Assembly (NCBI GenBank): GCA_006384855.1 | Contig: VCJN01003586.1 | Location: forward strand, 1 to 64,000 | Source of the DNA: Tetraselmis striata | Taxonomy: Eukaryota; Chlorophyta; Chlorodendrophyceae; Chlorodendrales; Chlorodendraceae | DNA: 64,000 nt | Reading direction: 5' to 3' | Part shown: positions 25,201 through 34,945 of the stretch, one piece after another | Layout of the letters: each line of letters starts with the position of its first letter | How positions within the stretch are numbered: position 1 is the stretch's first letter | Translations under genes and position numbers: made by a program | The notes under the pieces: generated by a model | What the model was told of the DNA's origin: nothing | Database searches by the model: none | Seen by the model: the letters and a program-made list of their open reading frames with translations, nothing else

Positions 25201-25549
25201 AGCAAGGTGGCAACGTCTCGCTACGCAAGATGGGCGGGCAGACGTGGACGCGAGGGCGCCAGGCGCACACCTGAAACCCGGCGCCGTTCCGGAACATAAG
25301 CGCGTTCTGCAGGAGGAGCAATACGATGTAGAGCGCGGCGTAAGCAGTGTAGAGCGCCAGCCGTCGGATGTCGCGAGCGTACTTGCGTTGCACCTGCCGC
25401 GCCGCGCCATCCACCAAACTGTGAAGAGAAACAAAGGCAGGAGAGTATGGGTGCCAAAGGAGAAAAGGTGGGCGTCCCACCCGCAGGCGCCCCCGCAAGT
25501 CACGGAGGACGTCGACCTCCGCGCGCGACGCCCCGCCTCGTCGCGCCAT
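2701..25549 (-). CDS. Giant polycystin-type (PKD/TRPP) cation channel with a mosaic extracellular loop, multi-exon
   Basis: This is a polycystin-family channel read right to left. A first membrane segment (25,271-25,418) is followed by a Cys-rich block with the GCAADCG motif. Then come about 20 kb of extracellular modules, the polycystin domain (about 4.3-4.96 kb), TM2-TM6 with the pore, and a cytoplasmic tail ending at 2,701. Splice sites I could follow by eye keep phase across several junctions: exons 8,430-8,534, 8,101-8,208, 7,795-7,872, 7,171-7,310 and 6,723-6,849 give 35, 36, 26, 46 plus 2 nt, and 42 codons. Family members are Ca2+-permeable channels of cilia and plasma membrane; the role here is inferred. 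The start at 25,549 is the ATG before TM1, but an upstream exon at about 25.6-25.93 kb is possible. Treating all blocks as one gene is inference from uniform strand, splice continuity and polycystin architecture. Confidence 0.75.
4250..4970 (-). other. Polycystin (TOP) domain, C-terminal part
   Basis: Two exons encode the conserved core before TM2. About 4,790-4,950 encodes PVFLPQSTLYNDLVASRAAE, VPPGFFPTG and FHVYMDANLDR. About 4,360-4,650 encodes LVQYLRDGIFLDGQTQAISL, QVAVYNWEVAIV and LIRVESDVG. The run 'YL.dG.FLD.qT..l.v...vYN....v' is the polycystin-domain end seen in PKD2 and PKD1-like proteins, where it forms the extracellular lid of the channel tetramer. Confidence 0.75.
6144..8534 (-). 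other. Helical stalk exons leading into the polycystin domain
   Basis: Small exons follow one another in matching phase. 8,430-8,534 encodes DILAAVRGRLSDVIDGLAVL. 8,101-8,208 encodes QSYQASVEELDASVTLIQRA. 7,795-7,872 encodes VQDYIKQLRQVKALIRSSQR. 7,171-7,310 encodes GLDSAFQEAAENFLRSQQND. 6,723-6,849 encodes YRYIGGANRMMGGVLITQ, a signature found just before the polycystin domain. 6,144-6,279 encodes MSYGGCLKADMMPHWAPP. The heptad-like helices suggest a coiled-coil stalk. Two exons are followed directly by C-rich introns on the sense strand. Confidence 0.6.
9217..14200 (-). other. Ig-like (DUF5011/HYR-type) domain exons of the polycystin loop
   Basis: Repeated blocks contain the Ig-like phrase 'Q-G-x-x-Y-x-D-P-G ... 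A-x-D-x-D-G ... Y-x-V-x-Y-x-A-x-D-x-A-G-N'. Clear copies are about 13,920-14,190 (SVRQGATYFDAGARV), 13,030-13,230 (SYVDPGVLAFDNYDGNLTDR and IIQYFVADSAGN), 12,150-12,450 (RQPGRYTVSYTVFDSAGLSA) and weaker ones to 10.3 kb. Blocks 9,676-10,224 and 9,217-9,663 are also coding (Cys-rich, with CRCDAASLAIGSC) but have no named fold. Introns carry the G runs seen at 11,400-11,416 and elsewhere. Confidence 0.55.
14220..15190 (-). other. Pro/Thr-rich and Asp/Glu/Asn-rich linkers of the polycystin loop
   Basis: After module 6 the product becomes a Thr/Pro linker (TAPTAPPTTNAPTPTAPPIT and similar, 14,930-15,190), likely a glycosylated stalk. It then becomes a highly acidic Asp/Glu/Asn/Gly run at about 14,740-14,930 and a second acidic stretch with DYEWEDDYDKDDTEDREE at about 14,290-14,350. 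The DNA shows repeated CCTCATCCTC-type words, so length variation between individuals is likely. Confidence 0.6.
17540..18473 (-). other. Possible NHL/SMP-30-type beta-propeller inserted in module 4
   Basis: About 300 residues show repeating strands with phrases typical of NHL or gluconolactonase-like propellers, for example VGVARTASGTVFMSDLTNNK, LTRPYGIALSPDEAKLYIM and LLLVGTWSGGLWAVDLASG. The block splits module 4 after its FNGRNAFVVTF start and before the rest of the module resumes at about 17,560. This implies insertion of a propeller into an existing module. Confidence 0.45.
18661..18845 (-). other. Beta/gamma-crystallin-like motif in the polycystin loop
   Basis: The product reads FNFSGRRVPMRAGQSIPNLS, then GLNNEVSAVEAAAGCELTLC and GFDFRGRC. 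This matches the Greek-key pattern nF.G....G...L...g.Nn.vSSv.v..GC.ltl...nF.G of beta/gamma-crystallins. NNEVSA resembles the Ca2+-binding N/D-N/D-x-x-S/T-S motif with the last Ser replaced by Ala. The second motif is incomplete in this frame. The neighbouring frame carries VDDVTSSLLV, which could be its end, so an intron or a single-base frame change lies near 18,690. Confidence 0.5.
20560..21175 (-). other. Two IPT/TIG-like Ig domains in the polycystin loop
   Basis: Between modules 1 and 2 the product reads LVLTGTNFGDNPSAATVF, then VLPCIPIP-type strands, then a second start with SARLSIRGRNFGNGDY. The G-x-N-F-G signature at the start of each copy is the hallmark of IPT/TIG immunoglobulin-like folds found in extracellular receptors such as plexins and fibrocystin. 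Confidence 0.6.
22729..23830 (-). other. Polycystin extracellular exons between the Cys-rich block and the repeat modules
   Basis: Three coding blocks are likely. About 23,749-23,828 encodes DGQGALRRMLAMYYSDDAW. About 23.4-23.69 kb encodes a stretch with SLELLSISPHIIRPLEKR. About 22.8-23.07 kb encodes VAQMTGSAARVQVAAECSP and continues to a donor at about 22,816. Introns hold long C runs on the sense strand (23,700-23,730 and 22,786-22,805 as G on the plus strand). No domain family is recognised and exon limits are approximate. Confidence 0.5.
24156..24813 (-). other. Polycystin extracellular Cys-rich block after TM1
   Basis: The exon beginning at 24,813 encodes CGNEVCEEPHEFPAMG followed by GCAADCG, then WNLC and ICWF motifs and DVPAGDW. 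I know this series from the region after TM1 in protist and algal polycystins. A donor after GACTG joins in phase to exon 24,156-24,246, giving DWYIHIMGDDFGAVAGRVYE. The paired cysteines imply a disulfide-bonded outer domain. Confidence 0.65.
25271..25549 (-). other. Polycystin N-terminal exons: short basic cytoplasmic end and TM1
   Basis: Exon 25,481-25,549 starts with ATG and encodes a short Arg-rich piece (MARRGGASRAEVDVLRDLRG). Its donor is at 25,480. The next exon, 25,271-25,418, follows an acceptor reading TTCTCTTCACAG and encodes a basic stretch and then the hydrophobic segment LALYTAYAALYIVLLLLQ, which fits polycystin TM1. A possible alternative acceptor just upstream of the ATG means the true N-terminus may lie in an earlier exon. 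Confidence 0.65.
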
Positions 25550-25977
25550 CGCCGCCTGCTCTCTACTGTCCACCGAGAAAGGGAGGTGACAAAATAACAA
25601 ACGTTGCCGACGACGCCGGCAAACGCTGTGTGATACGGTATATTGGGGCAGTCACGTGCATGTTCCTATGTGCCGGCTGGATTCCCCCCTTGTGCAGCTG
25701 TTGCGAAGATTCCTGGTTGTGAGTGCCAGGGCGGGCGTACCAGTACGGCAGTGAGGGCGGGCTGGATGGGCGCAGGGGGCCGGACAACAGCTCGCTCGCT
25801 CCCTCCCAGACGGCGGTCGTACTGGCGCCCGTCCACAGATGAGCGACTGCCCACGTCCGCGTAGGCAGAATAACGACTTATTACGACGTACTCAGAGCCC
25901 TGTAACTCTCCCTGTAGCCGAAAAGACAAAACACGTACTCAGAGCGTTCTAGAGTAAGCACACCTGCAACTGTAGAA

Positions 25978-26002
25978 TATGATCAAAACTTGTTTATGGG
26001 GT
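25978..26002 (+). repeat. Copy of a 25-nt dispersed motif (GATCAAAACTTGTTTATGGG type)
   Basis: The start GATCAAAACTTGTTTATGGG recurs with small changes at about 32,283 and 34,430, each time at the left edge of mobile-element sequence. Here only about 25 nt are shared, so it may mark the end of an element or a shared terminal word. Confidence 0.5.
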
Positions 26003-26267
26003 TTCCTCCCTTGACCTAACCGCTTTTCAGCTACAAGTGCTGCTCAGTGGTACGGGAACTAGGCACCTGTCGTTGCGCCCTTTTTGGGTGCAGCACGAGT
26101 AGACATAAAAGCAGCCATAACCATCTTCCAGTTTTCGCTGCGTTCCACGCAGCGATGTTAAAACTGTCTCGTAACCTGTTGCGAGCAAGGTCACCCCAGG
26201 TTGTTCAAGACCACACCCGGCTCACCATCCGTGTGTGATATTCTCATCCGTACGCCCGTGCGTTGCC

Positions 26268-26716
26268 ATGCCAGATGGAGAAGAACCCGTCGTTAAGCCG
26301 ACGCTCGAGTCGCTATACGCAGACGCGAAGGCCCAGTCTACATTACTGCGAGAGCTTGCTACTGCGATGGCCCAATTGACGGCTCGTGAGCGCGTTGTTG
26401 ATGGAGAAGCACATGGTTCCGGTTCCGGGCAGCGCATCGCGGGACAGCCGACATGCAGCGGGGGAGCCGCAGAGCGCCCCGACTTGCTAGAGCTAGCCCA
26501 GAGCGGCCGTGCCGTGTGGTGAAGACACTGACGGATGACAAGAAGCGGAAGAGGCCAGTGAAGAAACGCCGAGGTAAGAAACTGACGGTCGCGGAGTCGG
26601 AGGCGCAGGCGCAGGCGCAGGCGCAGGCGCAGGCGCAGGCGGAGGCGGAGGCGGAGGCAGCGAGATCGTCGAAGCGGAGGGTCCCCCGGGCACGCAAGAA
26701 CAAGAACAAGCAGTAG
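26268..26716 (+). CDS. Small basic coiled-coil coding region, possibly an element ORF1
   Basis: A frame from 26,268 (MPDGEEPVVKPTLESLYADA and onward) has a helical Leu/Ala-rich start and stops at 26,522. A second frame, open to 26,716, carries nuclear-signal-like KKRKRPVKKRRGKK, an (Ala-Gln)n run from the GCAGGC hexanucleotide repeat at about 26,606-26,640, and a Lys/Arg-rich end. Together they could be one two-frame or spliced product of the kind seen as ORF1 in LINEs, but no family is recognised. Extreme G and C runs follow immediately. Confidence 0.3.
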
Positions 26717-26729
26717 CCCCCGCCCCCTT

Positions 26730-26836
26730 ACCCCCCTCCCCTCACTCCCCCGGCGGGAGCGGCGGGGGGGGGGGGGGGGGGGAGGGGGGGGGGCGGCGGG
26801 GGGACCACGCCCGCCCGCCTCCCCCCCCCCCCCCCG
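26730..26836. repeat. Homopolymer C/G tracts
   Basis: C-rich DNA passes into a G run of about 36 nt with few interruptions (26,762-26,797) and then a C run (about 26,820-26,835). Together they could fold into quadruplex or i-motif structures and are a likely assembly weak point. Confidence 0.85.
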
Positions 26837-27343
26837 GGGCCACATTCCCCGATGGCAGCTATCGCGAATATTGTAATTCAAACATTCTTCGGCAAACCGC
26901 TGCCTACCCCCGCCCTCCCCCTATAAATATTTATGTAACGTGAGCACTCTTTGGCAAAACATGGCAGCCAAACCGCCCGTCTGATGACCTTTGATCGGAC
27001 GGCGGGAAGCCCCCTTGCCGAATAGTACGGCTGCGATTTGCGCTCCCATGTACTAATAGTCGTAGTTATCCACAGGACCACTCGTCATCGCGCCCGGGTT
27101 CGTACTAGATACCCGGTACCGGCTTAATAAATATATCGCGTACTACCCGGTACCACACGGACAACCTTGTACCTTATACGTCAGTGCCATGTAACAATTC
27201 ACCGGGCTAGTACGACTACCATAATGATGACAAAAAGGATTTATCGCCCGCCGGCAATAACGCCGGATGTACTCGCACGTAACTGGATGGACGTGCCGCC
27301 ACCAGCAGCAGCCTTCACGGATAAATAATAGTCGCTAGTAGTA

Positions 27344-28767
27344 GTGCTTCGTCACCCGTATGTCACATCTGAATCTCACAGTGGCGGCAGGACCCAACTC
27401 CCCAAGATCCGAACCGCCATCGCTGCGGAACAAATCGCAGGCACCAGACTTCCACTTGCTGCCCGCCCCATGCCAACTGCCGGCCAACGCCCACAGAGGC
27501 GTGAAGAGCAGGCTCCACATGAGACAATCTCAAACGCCAACATGAACATCCACAGACCCGAGGAGCACCAGGTGGCCGAGGTCGGCGCCACTATCGATGC
27601 GCCGCGCAGCGCCAGAGCCGAACCCCTCAAGACCCCAGCCAACATTGCCGCGAAAAACTTCACATACACCCGCCTCCCACCTGCTGTCTGCCGCCACCTC
27701 CACGTTTCGAGCTGCCGCCAGTCCCGCCGGACCCCAATCGATCTTCCCCTTGATACCGACTGTGCCACGCAAGTCGCCCCGCTATTCAGCAACCTGGCGA
27801 CCCGCAACCGTGCGACGGGGGTCGACTTGCGCCGCAGCCGTGTATTCCAGAGTCCGATCCGTGCCCTCGGCCCCAAGCTCGGGGTATACACATCGACTCA
27901 CGACGTCCAGGCGGTGACCCGACGCGGCCCTATACCGGCTGCAGAAGGGGTGAGCAGAGCCGGACTTGCCACTAACACGGGATCCGACGCGAAACTCTTC
28001 GCAGCAAGTATCACGCACTATATGAGCGGGAGAAGATCGCGACTGCTGACCAACCGGCGCCGCCTACTGCCGACCAGTCGGCGATGCACCACGGCCAGCT
28101 CCCCCAAGAGCTCCAGCCACCACCAACTACCCAGCCACAAGCGCCCCACGCCCCGGCCGCGGCAGCCCCTCAAGCCACGGAGATGGACATCGACGCCTCG
28201 CCACCGGCAGTCGAGAAGCCGGCGACAAGCGTCAATCTAGTCCCGCACCCCGAGCCGGCTCCACCGGCCGCAGCCCAAACCCCCACCGCGACAAGAGAGG
28301 CCTCGGAGGCCACCAACCCCTCGAGCATACCTCCACAACCATCACACCAACCCAGACGTCCCGCATGGCCCAGCTCGCGGCAAAGGCTCATCGCCCCCGC
28401 CGCCCCCCGCGCCGGACGGCCCCCGTGCAGCCGCAGGTGGGCCGTATGCGGATGCTCCGCAGGCAAGGAACCCAACCCCAAGCCGGACGCACGCCCGCGA
28501 CTATCGCACGCCCGCCACCCAAGAACAACGGAAGTTTATAGCCGGTATGCCCGGAATGCGTTTTTCGAAATTACCAGCACTATTCCCCGCAAGCATTGCA
28601 ACATGTGTATCGCCCGACCCGCGGGCTTGGTACATGCACGAGACGAAGTCATCATGCCATTAAAGGCAGTATGCTGTGCCAAAAAAATATTAGAAATAGA
28701 GGGCATTGTAGCCCCCACCCCCCAAGCTAGCCGGCTCAGCGGTACACAAATACTGAGCACCATATAG
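27344..28767 (+). CDS. Pro/Ala/Thr-rich open frames, uncertain, possibly element-derived
   Basis: Two overlapping plus-strand frames (27,344-28,240 and 28,084-28,767) remain open for about 300 and 228 codons. The products are rich in Pro, Ala, Arg and Thr (for example APAAAAPQATEMDIDASPPA) and have no recognised domain. Position before the reverse-transcriptase block on the same strand suggests a gag-like or ORF1-like part of that element, but the composition alone could keep such frames open. Confidence 0.25.
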
Positions 28768-29059
28768 CTATTCCGGCTGGCTCCCCTCCCCCATCACACC
28801 TCAATAGCAGCAGGCGGGACGCCTTTGGCTGCCTTAGCGTGCCTGCTGCGCTCTGGATGGAATGGGTCTGACTTAGGTAGGGACAGCATGGGGTCGCTGC
28901 TGTCTTAGCTATGGCCCACTGGAAGGAGGAGGGGCTAGGAAACAAAAGAGGATGGCCGGTAGCTTGAGCTGTGATAACACTTCGTGCTCCCCACTGTGGT
29001 TAGAGATAGCAGGTCCTAAGAGCAACTCAGTCTGAGCGAGTGGATGCAGCAGACTAGAT

Positions 29060-32000
29060 GTTGAAACAAATTTCAATTTCAATTCAATTTCTCCCCGAGT
29101 CGGCAACTGGCATGCGGGCGCTAGTACGCCTGCACTACGCGCCGGTTGTTGCCTCAGCCGCCCACGATATGCCGCCCTCGCGGCCACCGCTCGGTGGTGC
29201 GCTAACCGCGACGTCTACCGCATGTTGCCCCGTATGCCGCTGTGGGGTACGGATGTTACGGATGTCGGTGTATGTCCCGCGGCTCGACCCGTCCTCTTCC
29301 CCCCGCTAGACCGTACGCTGGCCCATGCTGGCCGCTTCTCTACTCCTACCGACGACCGGTCGTACGCGGCCGAAGGCATTGTCTGCGTGTTTGCGGGGCT
29401 CCTACTGCGACCCTACCCATCCAGCAGCCCCGCAGTTGTGCAGAAACTGGCGGAGCGGCAAGTGCGGTTGTGGGAGGCGAGGATGTTGTGCGCGTCGGCT
29501 TCTCGGTGTGCGGGGTGCAACAATTGTAGCGTGAGACGAAGGATGGCACGATTGTTACACAAATACCAGATGGAGGCGGGAGAGCTGCCGGCGGGCACGT
29601 TTCGGAGTGCCCGGCGGTGGAAGCGCTGGCGGTCTGCGAGGGCGCGGGGGGCTTCTACAAAGTCTGCTGAGGGGAGCGCCGATGCTGCGGCGGATGCTTG
29701 GGGTGCCGCCGGCGGTGGTAGATGCTCACCGCCGGGCGGCGAAACCTAAAAACCATGTAAAAACCCTTAAAACCGTTGTGCAGGCGGAGCTGCGCCGCGT
29801 TCGCTAGGCGTTGGACACCGCTGACCTCGGTATTGTGCCCAACGCCGCTGCGGCGCTGCCTGCCCTAGAAGCCCTCCACCCGCCTCATGCTCCACCGACC
29901 CGGAGTACCCCCCCCCCCCCCCCCCCCCCCGAAGAGCCGCCGGACCTGGAGGGCGCCGCCGTCGTGGGGTGACAATGCGGGTGAGGTTCGCCGGTGGGGG
30001 AGGATGAGCGGCGGATTCTGCGCCGTGCTCTCCGCCTTTCCGCTGGGCAAATGGATTGTTGGCATTGGTAGCACATCAGGGACCTAGGCGTATCTTCGCG
30101 GCGCCTGTCGGTGAACCGCTGCCTTGCGGGGCGGTGCCACTCGCGCACTGCGGCTTTCTTGGCGAGTGGCACCGTCTTTGCGCTAGCGCTCGTGGAGCTC
30201 CACAAGGACGACCCCGCCGCGCCCGAGGAGCGGGCGAAGAGCATCGAGCCGCCGCCTGCTCGACGTCGGCTCTGTGCTTGTGCGCCTGGCCTCCGCTGAC
30301 GCTCTTGTGCAAATGGGTGCGGATGCGCGGGAGGCCATGGGCCCGATGCAACGTAACTTGTAGTCGGGAGCCGGCTGTGAGATGGCGTATATGAGCATCC
30401 GGGTGGCGTTGCAGCGTTTCGGCGGGCGTGGTACCGGCGGGAAAGGGCTGCTACTCCTGGATATTCGGACTGCCTTCAATGAGCACGTATCCCGGGGTGC
30501 GATACTTTACGGCTTGCTTCAGCACCCGCGTCTACATGGCATGATCCTATTATTCCCGGATGTTTTACGACCGCCCTAGCGACATGTACTACTACGCACC
30601 GGATGATCCCGGTACTTAGGGATGATTCACCCTACAATCTCGTACGGGTGTTGCGCCAGGGTGATGTACCGGCCTCGCTATATTTCTGCTTGGTTATCGC
30701 GGGCCCGGTGAAAGCGCTTAATGCTCGTACTGCCGTTGATACTTTCTGCCGGAGTTTCACGGATGATTGCGGCGCGGCCACTGCCGCGGCTCACTTCTGC
30801 GTGTTTTCGACGAGTAATGTACGGAGCTTTTCAAAGTCGGAATGGTTGTAAATGACAGTAAGACGAGATACGTTCATCACCCCGGTGACATCGAGGTCGA
30901 GTTGCGGGCAGTACGGGCGAGGTTGGCCTCGGGAAGGTTTCGTACCCCGGCCGATGACCCTCTAGGGGAAAGCGCCGTGTACCTAATACCCATTACCCGG
31001 CGTGGATGACCGGTGCGTTGGGGCGGCGCCTTGAGGCCCACGCCGCACTGTTGGAGCGCATCGCCTCCTTTGGCATGTCCGGATACGGCTGCCACCATGG
31101 GGCCATGCGGCTGCTAGTCATATGCGCGATGCAGCCGACCGGCTTCCTCAGCAGGATCATGCCGCCATCGGAGTTGGACCCTTTCTTGGAGGTCGTGGAC
31201 GCCGCCAACATTTCGGCTGCATTTCCGTTGCTTAATGGTCTAGACACTTGCGACCAGTCTACACCGCGCATGGAGGCTATGATCGTCCAGCTGAGTATGC
31301 CCGCGGATTTTGGCGGTATGGCCTTGCCGCAGCTCGAGGCCCCCGCCGCGGCGTTTTATTCCGCGCAATCGGTTGTCTAGCCAAAGCTGGCACGGGAGTA
31401 CGGCCCCTTGTACGAGGCGGTATGCGCCGAGGTGTCGTCCGTGGCTACAAGTGCATTGCCACGGGCGTGCGAGATGGGCCGCGTGCACGAAACTGTACGG
31501 GCCTTCACCACGTAGAAAGATTTGTGGTGCGCACGCGCCGTGTAATACGGGCACGCACTACACGAGATCTTCGAGTTACTTACGGTCGGTAATGCTACGA
31601 CCACCGCTGCACCGGATCCAGCAGCTGGTACTACGGCCCGTACGGGTACGAGCACTAGCGGAGAACTGCGCGTCACCACTACATCTCCTTTTACTTGGAG
31701 TTGGTACTGGTGAGGTCGCCTCTGTTGTCTAGCAACAGTTGCTTCCTATCGGCGGTACGAGCACTGCCAATACCGTTACGACATGCCCATTTGCAGCTCT
31801 CAAGATACTGTTGCTTGGCCATTTACCGACTTCATGCTTCCTTCTTGGTCTGTCCGTCCAAGCTCTTCGGAACTTTGTCGCCAGCCAGCCTGATGCCTTC
31901 CGCCATCACATGTCACGCACACGGCGGTGGTTGTTGCAGCGGGTATTTGCTTGCGTGCGTGGTACCTTGGGCGGCATAATTCTCTTAGCCGGAGTGCAGA

Positions 32001-32150
32001 CGGCCAAGTCTGATGCGTCTGCTCGTGCTCATTCCGCACCCTTTTCTCTTGTTGCTTCCACCTGCTCGCAGTTGTTGTAGTGGGCGTTTCCTATTGCGTT
32101 TCGGGTGATTTCCTGTTCGCCTTTTGCAGCTAGCTCATGTAATTATGTAA
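29060..32150 (+). mobile_element. LINE-type reverse-transcriptase element, degraded, plus strand
   Basis: At 29,540-29,610 a linker-like stretch reads MARLLHKYQMEAGELPAG. At about 30,430-30,500 the product reads LLLLDIRTAFNEHVSRGAIL, matching RT block 'LD.kNAFN..sR..il'. At 30,650-30,720 LRQGDVPASLYFCLVIAGPV matches 'GvrQGdplgp.lF.lai', and FTDD follows at about 30,757. At 31,006-31,377 a thumb-like part ends in LSMPADFGGMALPQLEAPAA. The frame changes several times and stops interrupt it, so this is an old copy. Fragments like its 3' end (GTTCGCCTTTTGCAGCTAGC near 32,112) recur near 54.8 and 55.04 kb. Confidence 0.6.
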
Positions 32151-32280
32151 TATACGGACATACGGTACAATACGACTATCTAATACCGCATATAGCTAGG
32201 CGACGAGTATTAACGGAAAATTGGCGAGTATTTGCGGTTACTGTACCACCGAAACTGAGACGCGGCGGCATGAAAGATGT

Positions 32281-32535
32281 AATGATCTAAACTAGTGTAT
32301 GGGGTTTCCTAACAATTTAAATGTCCTAGTGCGGCCCATACGGTATGTTGGTCGTGGTTTCAACCGGTTGATTTACCGGTACCATACTGTTTAAGTACGG
32401 GCGGCCTTATCGCCCGTGAGCCCCGTGCTCCCGGCTGGCGACTTACTTAGGACAGCAAGCAAATGCTCGTCTGCCATCTTTCAGCTCGTTGTCTTTGGCA
32501 GCGGCTTCGCGCACTTGTGCGCGTGAGGGTTGATC
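32281..32535 (+). repeat. Direct repeat, left copy (pair with 34,427-34,665)
   Basis: The copies share long stretches: AACTAGTGTATGGGG, CCTAGTGCGGCCC, GGTTTCAACCGG, TTACCGGTACCAT, GTACGGGCGGCC, TCGCCCGTGAGCCC and CTACTTAGGACAGC, followed by CTCGTCTGCC. I judge them about 75-80% alike by eye and about 2.15 kb apart. They could be terminal repeats of an old element or repeated 3' tails; the interval between them has no recognisable enzyme. Confidence 0.6.
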
Positions 32536-34426
32536 AAGTCCGCACCGAGGTAGTTCCTTTCCCCTTTAGTGAGTGGCCGTGCCGCGAACATGCGTTATTA
32601 CATCATCAGGTAGCGATAGACAACCACTCGGTAGTGTGATTTTCCTGACTCGTGCGCCCGAAGTCGTTTTCCGTTTTTGTCTTGGCTTTGCAGTTAAGAA
32701 GTTTTCCGGTGGCGATGCGCACCGTATGGAATTGGACCGGGGAGGGGGGGGGGGGGGGGGTCCCCGTTTGGGGGAGGGGGGGGGGGGACCTCAACACCCG
32801 AAGCCGGGTTGGGGTACGGGCCTTTGTGGGCTCCCGCAACGGAGCACCCTCTCGCAATAGCCAACTCTTGAGGCTAGGGGAGGGGGACGCGCTCGGCAGT
32901 ATGGCCGCTGCTTGCCACGGTTGTCGTCAACGACGACAACTACGCCTACCGCAACAAATCGGCTCGGGCGGAGGAGGACGTCCGTGTCGTTGGGACGGCC
33001 GCTTGCCGTCATGCACGACACATTAACCCGGTCCACGTGTCCTCGCACCATGGCGTCGTGGCATCGACGATCGTTACACGTAAGTGATGTTTATTCGCAA
33101 CTACCCGCGTAATTGGTCCGTTACGGGGGTGGCGCCGCTCATCATGCGCCTGTGTTTTGAGAGTGCTCGTTACCCTCGCCCTAACCGTGTTGCAGCAACG
33201 TTTGTTGTGGTCGCAGTGGGAGGCGTTTGCGTGGCTCGTTCCGGCGCGTCTCCGACGCCTCCTACTGCAACGTCGTCGTCACAAGGAACACGACAACCTG
33301 CATGTGCCCGCCGGGGGGAAGCTCTGCCACCACCAGGCGTGCTCGACGTCTCGTGGTGACCGTAACTACCCCTGTCCGATTCCAGGTTTGGAACCTCGGC
33401 GACCGTTGGTAGTGCAACAGGAGCGGCCGCCTCATCGTCACCCTTGCCCCGCCATAATTGCCAACGTTACGGGCCGACGTAGCTACCATAGCCTCTACGT
33501 CTACCATTTGGTTCCAGACGTCACGACATCTCATCTCCGACAACACGAGCTGCCCGCGCCGGGGGGCAGCTCCGTCACGTAACGCGAATTGTGCATTTCG
33601 TGGCGTCATCGTGGTCTGCGACTTGTGAGGTGGTCGGCAGCCATCGCTGGTGTAGAAGCGGCGGCCGCCTCACCGCACTTCGACATGCGAGACCCGCGCC
33701 GACTACTTATCGAGTCGGCGGGTCTCCTGCGACGTCGTCGACAACCAACCCCGACACATGTAAGAACCGGTACGGCACGACCACGCTGGGTCCCACGTGC
33801 CCGCGCCCCGATCCGTTTTACGTTGCAGATGCCGCCCTCATGAGAGGCGGGACGACCGCCGCTGGTGATGGCAGCGGCCGTACACCGCTTTCATCGCCCG
33901 GGGTTGCGTATCCCCTCCTAAGGTACATCGCCGGTACATGTGATGAGTTGCCGGAGCGTCGCGTACACCGTACCGTACTTCACGTGGTTGTACATACACG
34001 GCGCGCTCGCGCGCCCGCGCACGCAGCTCGTACTCGTCCTATTGGTACTTGTGCGGCTTTGCAGGGCACTCGTCGCCAATTTGGCCGTTCCTACTAGCCT
34101 CTAGGTAGATCCGGTCCGTGCCGCACCCCACTACGGCGCGCGGCAAATGCGGCAACGCGCCGTCGGGCGGAGAAGGCGCCTTGATTTTGCGACACGTCCG
34201 GCCTATGTCGCGCCGGCATTGTTGCCGTCAACATCTCCCATCCGCGTATCTTCTGTGCATGCGATTCGATCGTGGTTTCTAGCATCTCGGCGCGAGACCC
34301 TCCTACAACTCAAGACATCTTTCCGCCGTCGGTCGGGTTAGCACGCCTGACGATTGCCCACGCTCATCGTAGTCGTATAAACGAACCGCGTGTAGTAGAC
34401 AAAACCAGACCCGATTGCAAGTTCGA
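32536..34426. other. Interval between the direct repeats, no gene recognised
   Basis: The interval holds a pair of G runs (32,746-32,790) and GC-rich DNA with several open frames that have no domain, no splice pattern and no repeated architecture. It is probably decayed mobile-element interior. Confidence 0.4.
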
Positions 34427-34822
34427 AATGATCTTAACTAGTTTATGGGGTTGCACAATAATTAAATTGTTCTAGTGCGACCCGTACGGTCGGTTGGTGG
34501 TTTCAACCGGATATCTTACCGGTAGTACCATCATGTTTTAGTACGGGCTGCCCCATCGCCCGTGAGCCCTGCGCTCCCGGCCGGGGAGCTACTTAGGACA
34601 GCCACCACCAACTCGTCTGCCGTCTTCCAGCTCGCTGCCTTCGGCAGCGCCCCCACGTGTCCGTTTCCGCCCTACATGCTCCTCCTCCGACTACTCCCCC
34701 CCCCCCCCCCCCCCCGGTGTCGCTGAGCCACCCTAGCCATGAATGGCGCTTCTTCCGTGTAAAAAAGTCTCCGCATCTTTTTGGCAAAACCAGACTCGAT
34801 TACAAATTTGAAATCCTTATTG
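34427..34822 (+). repeat. Direct repeat, right copy, with a tandem start of a second unit
   Basis: 34,427-34,665 matches the copy at 32,281. In addition, the words just before it (AAAACCAGACCCGATTGCAA, 34,401) recur at 34,785 as AAAACCAGACTCGATTACAA, so a unit of about 385 bp begins again. This head-to-tail start points to tandem copies rather than a simple pair of terminal repeats. Confidence 0.55.
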
Positions 34823-34849
34823 TACTAAAATATCAACACTACTGGTATT

Positions 34850-34945
34850 GGTTGAGAGTTGGAGCCAGAGAGAGTGTAGAGTTGGAGCCAAGAGATGAGT
34901 GAGTTGAGAGTTATGAGTTGAGAGTAGTCAAGAGAGTGGAGAGAC
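34850..34945 (+). repeat. GAGTTGAGAG-type short tandem repeat
   Basis: The stretch repeats GAGTTGAGAG, GAGTTGGAGCC and AGAGAGTG words about ten times. It is purine-rich low-complexity DNA with no coding signal. Confidence 0.7.

Noticed and set aside
31739-32080. Small membrane protein gene (hydrophobic plus-strand frame)
   Set aside because: It overlaps the decayed tail of the LINE and has no homologue or splice signal I can recognise.
33150-34097. Plus-strand frames of 110-170 codons between the direct repeats
   Set aside because: No domain, no repeats, no coherent composition; several frames are open at once as expected in GC-rich DNA.
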